Of a DNA stretch of 64,000 nucleotides, positions 31,525 to 42,840 are shown one piece after another. Location of the stretch: contig CP085835.1 in assembly GCA_020809705.1 (NCBI GenBank), positions 3,906,001-3,970,000 of the forward strand, written 5' to 3'. Within the stretch, counting starts at the first letter, position 1, and each line of letters opens with the position of its first letter. The position numbers and the translations under genes were made by a program. The notes beneath the pieces are model-generated. The model saw nothing but the letters and a program-made list of their open reading frames with translations, was not told the origin of the DNA and searched no databases. Origin of the DNA: Calonectria ilicicola. Taxonomy: Eukaryota; Ascomycota; Sordariomycetes; Hypocreales; Nectriaceae.

Positions 31525-32953
31525 ATGATATCGAAATTCTTCACCTGCTCCGTCTCAGGATGCAAAGGGCCAAGTGTCAGATCGGGTGGAGGGTGTGACA
31601 GTTGTCAGCAGCATTTGTGCGTCACTCATCTGACCCCTCCCTTCCACGAATGCGAAGATGTGAGAGAAGCCAGTATATTATAGTCGCTAACATTAACCTG
31701 AGAAGATCTTAGATGATGCAGCCTATGTTGCAAAAATCGTCGACGAGATCAATCGGCTCCGCTTGTTGATCAATGACTTTGCAGTTTGCGAATTTGCTTC
31801 TAAGCTGAATGGCGGCAGACCTTGTACCGTCGAACACTCTTCTCAAGTAGGACCAGGCGCTTTAATGGGCAACGCCAACTAGCATGCTCGCATTAAATTC
31901 CACGATGGGTCACCTTTATGGCTAATGCGGGTTCCGCGTGTTACGGGTTTTACTACAAGTCTCCCGCATTCACTGGCGGGGTATTTAATCTCTAGCGAGT
32001 ATGCTACTCTGAAATTCCTTGAGACCACCGCTGTGCCAGCACCTCGGGCATTTGGCCACGGAGTACATGGTGCTGGAACTGACCATGGTATTGGTGTCAG
32101 CTTCCTTCTCATGGAAGAGTTGCCAGGAACTTCGTGGACGGGAGATGGAGTATCCGGAAGCCCTGCAACAGATGATGAGAAAGCAAAAGTTTGGAATGGC
32201 GTTGCAAATATTCTTGCTGAACTATCCAAGCATCCATTCCCCAAGGCTGGGTCATTGACTTTGCAATCATCTAGCCTTCACGTATCGGCCATCGCCAGCG
32301 ACAGATTCGTTGTTCTCCATCCAGATGGGCCGTATGACAGTTCGCTGGCTTACTTTTCTGCCTTTGCTGGACAGTACTTGACGCTTATTGCGGATGGACA
32401 ACTCTATACTGAATATCCTGTCAATGCATATCTCACCTACCGTTTCCTAAAAGATAACGCAGCGCAGCTAGCCTCAAACGAAGCCAGCGCGGACCGGCCA
32501 GGGAAGTTCTTCTTGAAACATGTTGATGATAAGGGTGACCACTTGCTAGTTGACGAGAACCTCAACATCACTGGAATCATTGACTGGCAGATGGCGCGTG
32601 TGGTTCCTCAATGCGAAGCATTCGGGTTATCTCTTGTGACCGCGGATATGAGCTGCTTATGTCGTGGGACGGTTTCATTGAGCAACGATGATGTTTCACT
32701 TGCGCATGCTCTGAGAAAAACTAAATCAGCCGACCTTGCTTCCTTCATGGTAGACGAAAAAGTGAGAAGGTTTTTCTGGGGTCTGGCCCTAGAGCCAAAG
32801 TGGCCATATGCCTTGCCGTTGGCGAATGCCATTCTCAAGGTATTTGGAGTCGACAAAGATTGGGCACAGTGGAAGGAACCCGCACTTGTAGAATACAAGA
32901 CAGATCGGCGCTTGCAGATACTCATCTCTCATAACAAGACTACAGTACCCTAA
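31525..32953 (+). pseudogene. AN1-type zinc finger plus APH-like kinase, one in-frame TAG
   Basis: Exon 1 (31525-31659) encodes Cys and His at 8, 13, 24, 27, 32, 35, 41 and 43, spaced C-x4-C-x10-C-x2-C-x4-C-x2-H-x5-H-x-C, an AN1-type pattern. An intron with GTGAGA, CTAAC and AG at 31702 leads to exon 2 (31703-32953), an aminoglycoside-phosphotransferase-like (APH) fold. It has LLMEELPGTSW, the catalytic region HVDDKGDHLLVDENLNITG (about 318-336) and IIDW (337-340), as in the fungal APH-type family, which usually has this N-terminal finger. A TAG at 31880-31882 (codon 105) falls in the first strand block just before HARIKFHDGS; relatives have a sense codon there. Otherwise the frame is intact for 461 codons, ending in TAA. 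A 36-nt in-phase GT-AG segment could remove the stop but would delete conserved residues. Function of these kinases is unknown. Confidence 0.72.
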
Positions 32954-34073
32954 ATGGAGTTGTGCGAGCTAGTATTGCCGTCTTTCCATACCTTAGCTAA
33001 CTTTTGAAGGCAAAAAAGACACTGTACAAATTCTTCATAGTTTCTAATTGCGTTAATTCGGCAGTATTTAGTAATTTTGATTACAAGGCTTAGAATTGAA
33101 AGTCTCAAAGTAGCAAATCTTATCTCATGACAATATTCATTCGATGTATTCCCGCGCCTCAGCTCTGTAGGGGCTATCATCAAAAATCATATGAACCAAT
33201 TTGACTCGGGTCTTTTCCATTATCTGGAAATAAGAGAATCATTCGATTTATTCGTTAAAGCTGACATTTGAATGCAAACACGCGACAATCATGCCATCGC
33301 CTTTCTACTGAGTCACAGGTTTACAGACGAATGTGAAGCGATAACGCTAACATTGGGAATTTGATGGAAACTCTTTGAAAAATTGCGTCAAAATCACACA
33401 GACGCAACTATCGAGGTCATTCACCAGGATGATCATTTTCTGAATGCTATTTCATAAGTGGTTGTAATTTGGAAATGATGGAGTTGTAGATATTTGACCT
33501 GCTACACAGTTTGGAATTTTGTCATAAAAGCCATCGAAAAAAAAAAAAAAAAAAACAACGTCGCTTTCGCCGAAGAGGTTTTCGCCGAAAACCGGACAGA
33601 TTTTCTTTTCCTGGCATTCCAGAAAAGGGGAGCGGCCTTCGGCCCTACTCACGGGGGTGCAAAACCGTGCGTACCCCCTGTTTGTCGATATCTGACAGTA
33701 ACACGATCCCTGGATCGTAAAATCTCGTCCGATATAGGCCATAGTCCTTGTACATCGGCCCTTGTTCCCTGCCTGGACCCCACTCTCATGCCCAATGCCA
33801 GTTTGTGTTACACCACGTTGCGACCGCACCTTGACGCCCAGCTTGAGCCAAAGGGTACAGATACTAAAGAATGCACATTGAAGGGATTCAGATTAGCCGA
33901 GAAATGATATATATCTAATTTTTTCTGCGGAATCATGTGAGTCCATCTGTGTACTGCCCGGTAGCCAGTGCTATCAAATCCTTTTACCTAAGCCAAACCG
34001 TTTATCTCATGGTATCTCTCTAGTCTAGTATTAAAAATCAAATCTCATATGATGCCTGAAATGATCGTACTCT
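32954..34073. other. Intergenic region with a 19-A run
   Basis: No supported gene. A run of 19 A residues lies at 33537-33555, followed by short CGCCGAA repeats (about 33562-33592). Frames at 33452-33907 on both strands show no recognisable content. Confidence 0.35.
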
Positions 34074-35483
34074 TTAATGATCATCGGCATCCTCATCCTT
34101 GCCAGGATGCATAATGTCCTGAACAAACACCGCCCGCATGTTGAAGAAAAACACAGTGAGGAAAGTGATGACGAGAATAATCGTCATGCCACTTGCAGCC
34201 CAGAGGATACCCTCGCACTTGAACTCATTGCCAATTGAAATAGTTGCCAGCGTGAACCCCGTGTTGGGGAAGACCATTGGCCACCACCCGAGATGGAAGA
34301 ACTTGGGTGGAGAGGAGGCCACTGCGACAACCGCGATCAGGAACCACCACAGACTCAAAGCCCAGAGAAACACAGCGCTTAGAAGAGCTACAGTGCGGAC
34401 TGTATCAACGTTGAGAGCAAGGTTATCAGCTCCAGAGATGGTATTGGGTAGTGCATTCGCCATACCAATGAGAGCCAGGGCTGTGAAGGCTGGCGGGCCA
34501 ACATTCATGAATAACCCTGTGCGGTGCTCGCGGTTGGGTAGACCAGACTGCATGAGTCGACCGATCATATGAGCATACATCATCATGGAAACACAGAAGC
34601 CCAAGCCTTGGCAGGTAAGGCCAGCGAAGATGATGGGGAGCGGATTGAGATGGCTCTGGGTGTCCAGGACGACACTGGCAATTGTACCAGCCAGCATGAC
34701 TGGGAAGATGGGCAGGAGCCAGCCGGGCATCATTGTCTGCAGGTTGAAGCTATGACCTGCAAAGAGATATGAGTATTGCCAAACCGAAAGGATAAGCGTG
34801 ACAACAACGTATGCCCAAAAGATGGTTTGAGTTGCCCAGGAATATGAGGCATCATCTTTGGGAATGACATATCGCTGGGTGCTAGTAATCAGGGATGCAA
34901 TGGCGAGGAAGAATGTAGGGAAGAGAAAAGCTTCTCGATGGTGTGTAACCGACTTGGTAAAATCGCCAGGATTGAACAAGAAGCGGCATAGCATGGCAAT
35001 GCAGCAGAGAGTAAAGATGAGAAGATTGATGGAGTATAGTACAGTTCCGATGATACGGAGACCAGTAAACTGATGAGGCTGCACATGGATAAGTAGTGCC
35101 AGGCCACCTGCACTCATGGGCAGTGTGAACCAGGCCCATGTAAAGTGATGCAGTCGTTGTCGGAAAGACAGCTTTTCATCAGGCGCAGGCTTGACATGGA
35201 GCTTCTCGTCAGATTCCAGTTTCTTGCATCCCTTCTCAAGTAGTGAAGGTGTGTTTGCTGTTGATTCAACAATCCTTGCGATGCTGTCGTGGAAATATGC
35301 GTTGTGGTGGTGTTCTGGTGGATGCGATGCCGTAAAATCGATCGAGTTGCGGCGAGTGGGTGTGTTGGAGTCATTCCAAGAGATGTCTAGATGTTGGAGG
35401 CGATCCATCACGCTTGGATTTAATTGTTGCTTGAGCTTAGCGAATGTGGAGAGCCGGAACGTGCGGCAAATTCTGCTGTGCAA
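34074..35483 (-). CDS. TDT-family transporter (malic-acid/sulfite-efflux type), 469 aa
   Basis: An intronless frame ending in TAA. The N-terminal about 110 residues are hydrophilic, and the start could be the ATG at 35408 (MDRLQHLDISW) instead of 35483. The membrane part begins with FTWAWFTLPMSAGGLALLI, the signature of the tellurite-resistance/dicarboxylate transporter (TDT) family that includes the yeast malate permease Mae1 and sulfite pump Ssu1. About ten helices follow (for example LAGTIASVVLDTQ, LTCQGLGFCVSMMMYAHMIG, NVGPPAFTALALIGMANALP and FHLGWWPMVFPNTGFTLATI). The plasma membrane is likely. The Mae1 and Ssu1 branches cannot be told apart here, so the substrate (malate, other dicarboxylates or sulfite) is open. 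Confidence 0.9.
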   Translation of the reverse strand: MHSRICRTFRLSTFAKLKQQLNPSVMDRLQHLDISWNDSNTPTRRNSIDFTASHPPEHHHNAYFHDSIARIVESTANTPSLLEKGCKKLESDEKLHVKPAPDEKLSFRQRLHHFTWAWFTLPMSAGGLALLIHVQPHQFTGLRIIGTVLYSINLLIFTLCCIAMLCRFLFNPGDFTKSVTHHREAFLFPTFFLAIASLITSTQRYVIPKDDASYSWATQTIFWAYVVVTLILSVWQYSYLFAGHSFNLQTMMPGWLLPIFPVMLAGTIASVVLDTQSHLNPLPIIFAGLTCQGLGFCVSMMMYAHMIGRLMQSGLPNREHRTGLFMNVGPPAFTALALIGMANALPNTISGADNLALNVDTVRTVALLSAVFLWALSLWWFLIAVVAVASSPPKFFHLGWWPMVFPNTGFTLATISIGNEFKCEGILWAASGMTIILVITFLTVFFFNMRAVFVQDIMHPGKDEDADDH

Positions 35484-37390
35484 TCATTGAACTGTGGATT
35501 GCTTGATTGAATGAATCAGCTAGGTGAAGTGATCCAATATATAGAGCAGCGGCCCGACATATTTATAGAGTCAATTTTTTTTTCCTCTAAAAAAACGATG
35601 CTCAAGATGTCTATTGCTGTGCCTCGACCCAGTCGGGCCATCCTGTCTCGCCTAAAGGGGCGTTTACGAATGGGGCGAATGATGACAGGGCAAAATCTCG
35701 TGATGGAGCGATATGGAACCGTGACTCCAGTCAAAGCGATAGCGATGGATGGAAGAAAAACTCGGATTTCCGTTGCCCAAAAGTGGGTTCCAGACCCATG
35801 TTACAAGCCCGAAGGCGCTACAATTCCCTGATGTATCAGTCTTGTTCAAAGGAATATCGTGCTGCAAATGCCGGTGCTTTGAGGCTCATCGGGTGCTGAT
35901 GGACAGGGGGCCCCTACTGCATGAACCTGGCCCCCTCGCCGGTGGACCCGGGATTTGAAGTCCAGAAATGGGTGAGCATCACCCAATTTTGACGGCATCA
36001 ACGTGATGCTATGGCTGCGCGGAACGTGGTCCGGATCGGCGGGCCCGGATCCAACTGGTCGGTCGAGCCTAAACAAGGATCGAGGGTCGAGATTACACCG
36101 AGCCTCATGGATAAAAGTGGGAGGCTCGCAGGTTTTGCCACAGGCAAAGAAAGATTACAGCCACGGCCACTGTTGATAAGGAGTCGTACGCATGAGGCCT
36201 CCACCCCTCGTGTTGTTCTTGATTTGATAGATGACATGTTCCATTTCTTTTTTCACTCATGCATCTATCTAATTACTATGTGATTGTAACTCAACAATAT
36301 TTTATTAATAGCAAATCGCCATCTCGTTCGACTGATATCGACAAATCGATGGGATGTTCTCATGGCAATAAACGTCCGGCCGGGGTGGGGGTCTTCCCGA
36401 CCGATGCTCGGCGGTCATTCCGCTTCACCGCGCCCAACGAGCAAGGTTTCCAGGCCTGGCCACAGGGATCTTCAGCCTCCTGAAATTGTTTTCCGGGTGT
36501 CTTCGGGTGACTCCTAGACCTCAAAACGCCCGTCTGCTTGATGTTCGGAGGCTTGGCAATGCTTGCGTGGACGCCTCAATGAATTGACCCCTTGGCGTTT
36601 GACAGATGAAGATGCCTGAATCACGATACTCAGTAAAATCCAAGCCTGGCTGAAGGCTAAACGGGTGGGTCTGTATAACTTAGGCTCACCATGTTAATTC
36701 ATTCAGTAAGGATCTAGCCTTGAAATAATTAAACAATTCGAATGCTTGTTACGTTAGGGTCGCAGTTTTTAAATGAGTGAGTCATAATGCAGCCAAGGCC
36801 TGAAGCATGCCTTACCTAGTCACATTTGCGAGTGATCTGGTTGAGATCAATACATTCTGGTTTTAAGGAATATGGTGCATATTGTACAGAATGTACTATG
36901 TGGCGTTTGTAACCTGATAATGACTGAGCTCGGCTATCAAGGGTCACGAGATGAACCCTCGGAACAACCTATATCAAATACATAACTGAACAATGACCCG
37001 GCCAGGAAACGTTAGATGAATAGGTTCGAGCCAGCCTTATTTTTGCAGGTGGGCACCCAACTATGAGACTCGTCCGCAAGCTGTTCATGACACTGTGCTC
37101 CTTATTCTAGAGTCGTGGACGATGATGAAGAGCTATTTCGTACCTCCGTAGAACGAACCACCGCGTATTTTGTTGTCATACGGTTGGAACAATAAAATGT
37201 AATCTAATTTCTTTTTCAGAATTTTCTCAGAATAACTAAAATTGCATTACTTTATCCGTGCACCTCGTCAAAATGTATGTATGTATGTAGAAGGACTCTT
37301 GTATTTTTTTTACGAAACAAAACACGTAAACTATGGTTTCTTTCACAATTTCTCAAGGTAATTAAAAGCCTGCCTATTATCACACGTCAA
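35484..37390. other. Long intergenic region, no supported gene
   Basis: About 1.9 kb. Frames at 35511-36483 overlap on both strands and have no recognisable motif. A short (ATGT)n microsatellite lies near 37270-37288. Composition becomes more AT-rich towards the right. Confidence 0.35.
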
Positions 37391-39853
37391 CTAATGAGCT
37401 ACGTTCCCTCTAAACACATCACGTTCGACAGCCTCAAACAAGCCTGACACATATGTATTAAAGCGCTTTGTGACTTTTCTCAGGATCCCTTCAACCTCGC
37501 CCGATTCCAACGACTTTTGCTGCGTCTCTTCCTCCCACGTCGCCATATCAAGGATGAGAATGAGAATGTTGGGCAAGTCTTCGGTGACGGATCTTGGCAA
37601 TGGCGGCATTCCCATGACCTCTGCGCAGTCCTGCAATTCCTTGAGAAAACCGTATGTCGTCTGGTTCAGCATGAACATGTTAAATCTGGCGTATGGGATC
37701 TCTTGATGGACGACTTCAGCAACATGACGCACGAGCTGACTGGTCGTGATGGCTGAAGCGTCGGGCATTGGGGATTGGTATTTGACATTTGCCTCGAGAA
37801 AATTGACAACCAGGGCGGTGTTCCAGGCCCGCTTCTTATCCTCCGACGTGGCTACCCGATCGTTGATCCACATCGTCACCGGAGCCAAGAATTTCATTTC
37901 GCGAGTGCCGGCGCCCGACTTGGAAAGCTTCTTCACTTTGCCGGCCTTGCCCTTGCGCCGATTTGATAAGTCAAGGAACTGTGTTATCGAGACGCCGCGG
38001 GACAAGGCGTAGTTCTTCGAAAAGCCTGAGAGCGATTTCGGCCTCTCTCCGCCAACAAAAAAGGCTTGCTCGCCTTGCATGGCGAGCATCACATCCAAGT
38101 CAGCCCATTGCACCACGGGTTCCGAGTTCGTCTTCGGCTGGTGTTGTTGCAACGCGACGTACAACTGCGTCACGGCCAGAATGCAGCCAGGTCTACTACC
38201 ATACCACATGCTCACTTTGTGGAACATGGCACGCATGTAATTCATCATCAGACCACAGAAAACTGGGTTGTGCAGCATATAGCGTGAAGGACGACCGAGC
38301 TTACTGGCCTGGGCATTGGCCATCCGGACTCTTTCGAACGGATCTTTGCCCTCTTCCGTAAGCTCCGCAATGTCGATCAAGATTTCGATTTGCACTTTCA
38401 GGTGTTTTTCGTGACCGTTGGTGGGTATCATGCGCAGCAAGGTGGCAGATAGCCGGCTAAAATGAGACAGGTGCGTCAAGCCCGAGCAGACACCGGGGCC
38501 AAGAAAGCGGAGCGTGTTGAGGTAGTTTTGCACAGCAAAACACAGCCAGATGGGGATATCGCCCGTGCGAAACATGATCTTGGCGCCTTGCGTGAGCGCG
38601 TCTTGCAGCGGCATATCCTTGAACGAGTCGAAGGGCATGATGGTTTCCGTCATGAGCTCCACCACGGCTCCTTTATTTTGCTCATGGCATATGCGAAAGT
38701 CCATGTTGCCATCATCCTTATTAGCCTCAAAAACCGCGTCCGGGTTCTACCAGCCATTCATGCCCGTGTAAAAAGAAATTTCCCCTTCACGGTACCTCAG
38801 TGCTTTGCGGGTTGCGTCAAGCAAGGAGAGGCTGCTCCACATGGAGGAAATGGCAATATCATAGCAAGCAAAGTTCATGTCGTCTCCAGGTCGCTGCTGC
38901 GTCCTCGGATGCTCACCCCGGGCGAGGCACATGCTGCCGTACATGTCATAGATATCCTGCTCTTCTACGCGGTCTTTATTCAGCACCATGCCTGTTTCGC
39001 CGTCAATCGCGCGAGCTAGCTCGATGGCCATGTTATTACCAACCGCAGCCGCAGCCAAATCGAGTTTGCCTTCACCAAAATCATTCCACAAGGCCAACAC
39101 TTCTGCGGACAGGCTCGCGTAGCCCTGGAGCAAAAGGGACAGGGCAAAATAAGTCAAGTCTCGCCTGCTGGCATCAACCTCAGCGGCGTACTCGGGTTGA
39201 GGAGGCACGGCAGGACGCTGTGCTTCAGGCGCATTCAAAAACTTGTCGGATGGATAATCAACACGTAGCGCACTAAACATGTTCGAGGCGGCGGTCTCGT
39301 CGCTCTGAGGCGCGCTGGACGCCTGGCCACCATCGCCAGAGTCTGGGACCAGTATGTCACGAACCTGCTCCAGCACCGCGACAAAGTGTGCATGCATCGC
39401 ATCGGCCGTCTCATCCACGGCTTGATCGACAGATGGCATGTAGGCCTTGCGCACGCGAATCACGCGCATCAGTGCGCTGGTCACATATAGCGGAACCCAA
39501 TCATTGTCGCCCGCCGCACTCTGGGGCTTCTTCTTCTTGGCGGCGGCGATGAAGCGCGCCAGCGGCACAAAATCTCGGATGGCGAGAACATACTTGGGCT
39601 TGGCCGCTGGTTCATCGGCTGCCTGCTTAGCCTGCTTGCGGGCTTTGCCCTTGAGGCGTCCTGATGAGGATGTGCTGGTGCTCGTCGTGCTAGTGCTCGT
39701 CGCGTTGGCTGGTGCCGCGTCGTTGCTTACTGTAGCGAGCGGGGTCGTATACCCACACTCCTTGGCAGTTGCCGCAAGCCATGATGCGACAATGTCGGTG
39801 TCGTACTTGTATTTTTGATATGTCGAGAGGAAACTGTTGTATAACATCTTCAC
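37391..39853 (-). pseudogene. DUF6604-domain gene with one premature TAG, 820 codons
   Basis: The minus frame runs from ATG at 39853 to TAG at 37391-37393, with a single internal TAG at 38747-38749 (codon 369). On both sides the frame is the same: it reads TGMNGW, stop, NPDAVFEANKDDGNMDFRIC. The start MKMLYNSFLSTYQKYKYDTD and WLAATAKECGY match the DUF6604 domain of fungal proteins. The next part has an Ala/Thr/Ser-rich linker and a basic patch (GRLKGKARKQAKQA). The second half has no known motif. Candidate introns around the stop (34, 44 and 49 nt) do not keep phase, so I read the stop as a nonsense change. CAG to TAG or TGG to TAG would both fit C-to-T RIP-type mutation, and the AT-rich repeat block starts only 1.7 kb from this codon. 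Function of the family is unknown. Confidence 0.75.
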
Positions 39854-40836
39854 ATGCGATGATTGATGATTGCAAGAAGAGAAAAACCTTCCCCCCCTTG
39901 ATGCATTGTCCAGGCCGCCTCATCTCCTCCAACCAATAATCGAACGCGGCTCCATCTGTCAAAAGGAAGACGTATTCAGCTCTCAGCGTCATACAGAGCT
40001 AGCTCCACTTACAGCGGGGCATACGCTGACCTTTGATTGGACAAAGCATTACATTGACCACGTAGCCAGGTCTGCAATGCAAGCCCTTTGAGCAAGATTA
40101 TTATTCAAAGCAGGGAAAAACTGTCAACTGGTGATGGACAGATGAAAGAAACCTACATGTGATGTCCAAAAAGAAACAAGGGAAAAAATAAAAGAAAGGT
40201 TGAAAAGGGTTAATTTAATAACACTGGCATTTAATTTAAACTCATTAGTACCACTGATTCTTCCATTGCCAAGTGATGGGCGCGTTAGGCCAAGCCTGTA
40301 CGCTATTTGTATACGTTCTGGTCCGGCCCAGAATGAGCCAAGCATCATCCGGCGATCCAAGCTCTTCAATGATTGTTAAATTAGGAACTTCCTATTTGGC
40401 ACCCCAACTTTGACTAACGAGCACCCCGACTGTGGCTGAGGGTCGCCAGTGGGGCCACGACATCCGACGTCGGCGTACATATGCATTTTCTTAGGTAATC
40501 TAAGATAGTTAATGTTTATGTATGATATCTTTGTCCTTATTTGATGTGTTTAATATTTGTATATTGTGATTGTTGTTTTTGAGGTTATTAATAATAATAA
40601 ATATGTTTTTTAAGTTAAATTTTTTTTTTAAGAAGATTTAAAGAATAATTAATATTATTATTAAAGAAAATAATTTAATTTTTTTTATTATTTATTTAAA
40701 ATAATTAAATATTATTAATTTAATTTATATTATATTTTAATATTTAAAAAATTATTTTAAAATTTATAAAAAATTTATAATTAATATATTAAAATAATAT
40801 TAAGGTAATAATTAAATATTAGAATATTTATATTAT
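39854..40836. other. Border between gene-containing DNA and AT-rich block
   Basis: Up to about 40,490 the composition is normal and includes GC-rich sequence with the palindrome CCGACGTCGG (about 40467-40476). After that the DNA changes within a few dozen bases to almost pure A and T, and the left LTR of element T1 starts at 40837. No gene is seen. Confidence 0.5.
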
Positions 40837-41048
40837 TATAAAGGGCTAGTCCTAGGTTTATTCAACCTAAAGGGTGCTCTATATTAATCTATCTAAAGCT
40901 AAGGAGGAAGAAGAAGAAGATAATTAAAAGAATATATTCTTCTAATTATATATACCTTAGTGTACTTTTACTATTAATATAATTATAAAGCTTAATCTAG
41001 GTAGATATAGTATAGTTATAATCCTTTATTAGACTTTAGCTTATAATA
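40837..41048 (-). repeat. Left LTR of T1, 212 bp
   Basis: This is the same 212-bp repeat as 57981-58192 and 63136-63347, and ends match to the base. It begins TATAAAGGGCTAGTCC, where the E2 copy has TGTGAAGGGCTGGTCC, and most differences are TG to TA. It carries a long inverted repeat around AAGAATATATTCTT. Confidence 0.85.
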
Positions 41049-41159
41049 TTACTTTCTCTTTTTTTAAGTAATAATTTTATTACTTTAGTATTATATACTT
41101 ACTTACTAAATTATCTAATTTTATAATTAGCTTATAGATAACTTTATATATATTTAAAG

Positions 41160-41333
41160 TATAAGGGTCATTGACCAGGGTGATCTTAAGAGTTATAGAA
41201 TAGATTATATTATAGTATATAGACTTTAACTTAATAAGTGTTCCTTAATTGCTTGCCGAAATTCTCTAATAGATTAAGTAGGTTATACACTACTTCTAGC
41301 CATAGTGACACTAGGATTTTAATTATTCTTATA
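41160..41333 (-). repeat. Left LTR of E3, 174 bp
   Basis: Pairs base-for-base in length with 48338-48511. Its outer end (TATAAGGGTCATTGACCAGG) keeps G and C that are lost in the other copy, and its inner end (ATTATTCTTATA) is the mutated one. Confidence 0.85.
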
Positions 41334-42049
41334 ATTATCCCCCTCTTTTTAATATTTGGTTCTTAAGTGTTTATTAATAGTTTCTTTATTTTAAATAATT
41401 TTATATATTTATAATTATTATTATATATTATTATTATTTATTATTTATTATTTATTACTTATATAATATATATTATTTATTATTTATTATATATATAATA
41501 TATATTATTTATTATTTATTATATATATAATATATATTTAATAAATAATTATTATAAGAACCTTACTTTTAATAAGATATATATTATAATATATTTATTA
41601 TTTTTCTTATTTTATACTTATTTATAATTTTTCTATATAAATAATATTTTTTACCTTATTTATTATATATATATATATTTTTATTTTTTATTATTATTTT
41701 ATTTTTTTTTTTTATTAAGTACTTTTTAAATCTTTATAATATTACTTCTCTCTTAGCTCTTTATAATATTTACTTATTATAAGTAATTTACTAATTAAGT
41801 GTTTATTAAGTAATTATTAAATAATTACCTTTATTTTTATTATATTATATAAAAGTATAATAATCTTTTTTTATTTATTACTAAGGATCTATTAATACTT
41901 ACTATATTTATTATAAAGAAGCTAATTAATCTTATAATATAGTATATTTACCTTTATTAAGCATTCTATATATAATTATTATTAATTTAATTAGATTTCT
42001 TAGGAGCTTATTGATATTATAGTCTAGTACTAGAATTTCTTAATTAAAC

Positions 42050-42840
42050 TTAGTGTATATAATATTACTAAGTATAATAAGGATAATAATAATACCTCTA
42101 AGCCCTTGATAAATATTAGCTGCTAGTACCTTAACCGAGCTATACATACTACTACCAATTTCTGGTGCTATGTTAAAGATGGTATTAAGAGTGTGATTAG
42201 TATTTGTAGAATATCTAATAAGCAGCTATCTTTATATCTACTATAGGAGACCATTGTCTAATATAAGTTAATAATATTAGATTTTTAAATCTAAGTAGGT
42301 GCCTTTATTTTATATTTAATAAGTATTCTACTAATTTATTATAATATAATTTTATTCTTATTAATATTAAAAACTTATATCTTTATCTAGCTTTTATTAT
42401 CTCTTTTTATATTTATAATAATAATATTATTATAATTATTAAATATTTATTAAATACTTTTAATTAGATTAAATTTACTTATATCTTTAATATTATAAAA
42501 GATTTCTTATTTTAATTTATTATTATATAGAAGTATAAGATCTTATATACTTTAATTATTACTATAGATTATTATAACCCTATTTATACTATTAAATACA
42601 CTAAAAAATCTCCTATTTAATAAAAAATAATTAATATATTTTTATATTATATTTAAAAGGAGGAGAAGGAGTCTAAGATTATAAAGTCTACTATCTCTAA
42701 GACTGAGTCTAAGCTTATGCCTAATAATACACCTCTACCGCCTGCTAGCTATAGTTATAGTAGAAGTAATGGTTACTTTTGTGGTTGTTCTTGTGGTTGT
42801 TTTTATAATTGTGGTTGTAATGCCTTTTTCTAGGTGCCTA
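42050..42840 (+). pseudogene. Plus-strand, antisense coding relic inside E3 with RG/Cys-rich end
   Basis: Opposite to E3 pol, a plus-strand frame shows scattered readable blocks such as YLNRAIHTTTNFWCYVKDGI, SNKQLSLYLL and ETIV, with intervening stops, and ends GYFCGCSCGCFYNCGCNAFF. Under C-to-T mutation TGT can come from CGT, so the Cys run may once have been an RG-rich box like those of nucleic-acid-binding Gag or accessory proteins; this is inference. It may be an extra antisense gene of E3 or a fragment of another element. The family is not recognised. Confidence 0.4.

Noticed and set aside
33537..33555. 19-A run as the tail of a retroposed gene
   Set aside because: No intronless gene copy or target duplication lies upstream of it on the plus strand.
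38713..38750. A 34-nt GT...AAG intron that would remove the TAG in the DUF6604 gene
   Set aside because: It is too short for this genome's introns and its removal shifts the frame; alternative donors (44 and 49 nt to the TAG acceptor) also break phase.
24321..39853. TAG recoded as a sense codon in this nucleus
   Set aside because: TAG is the terminal stop of the protease (6046), 3526-4527, the MFS transporter, the 728-aa membrane protein, the permease and the DUF6604 gene, so it terminates normally.
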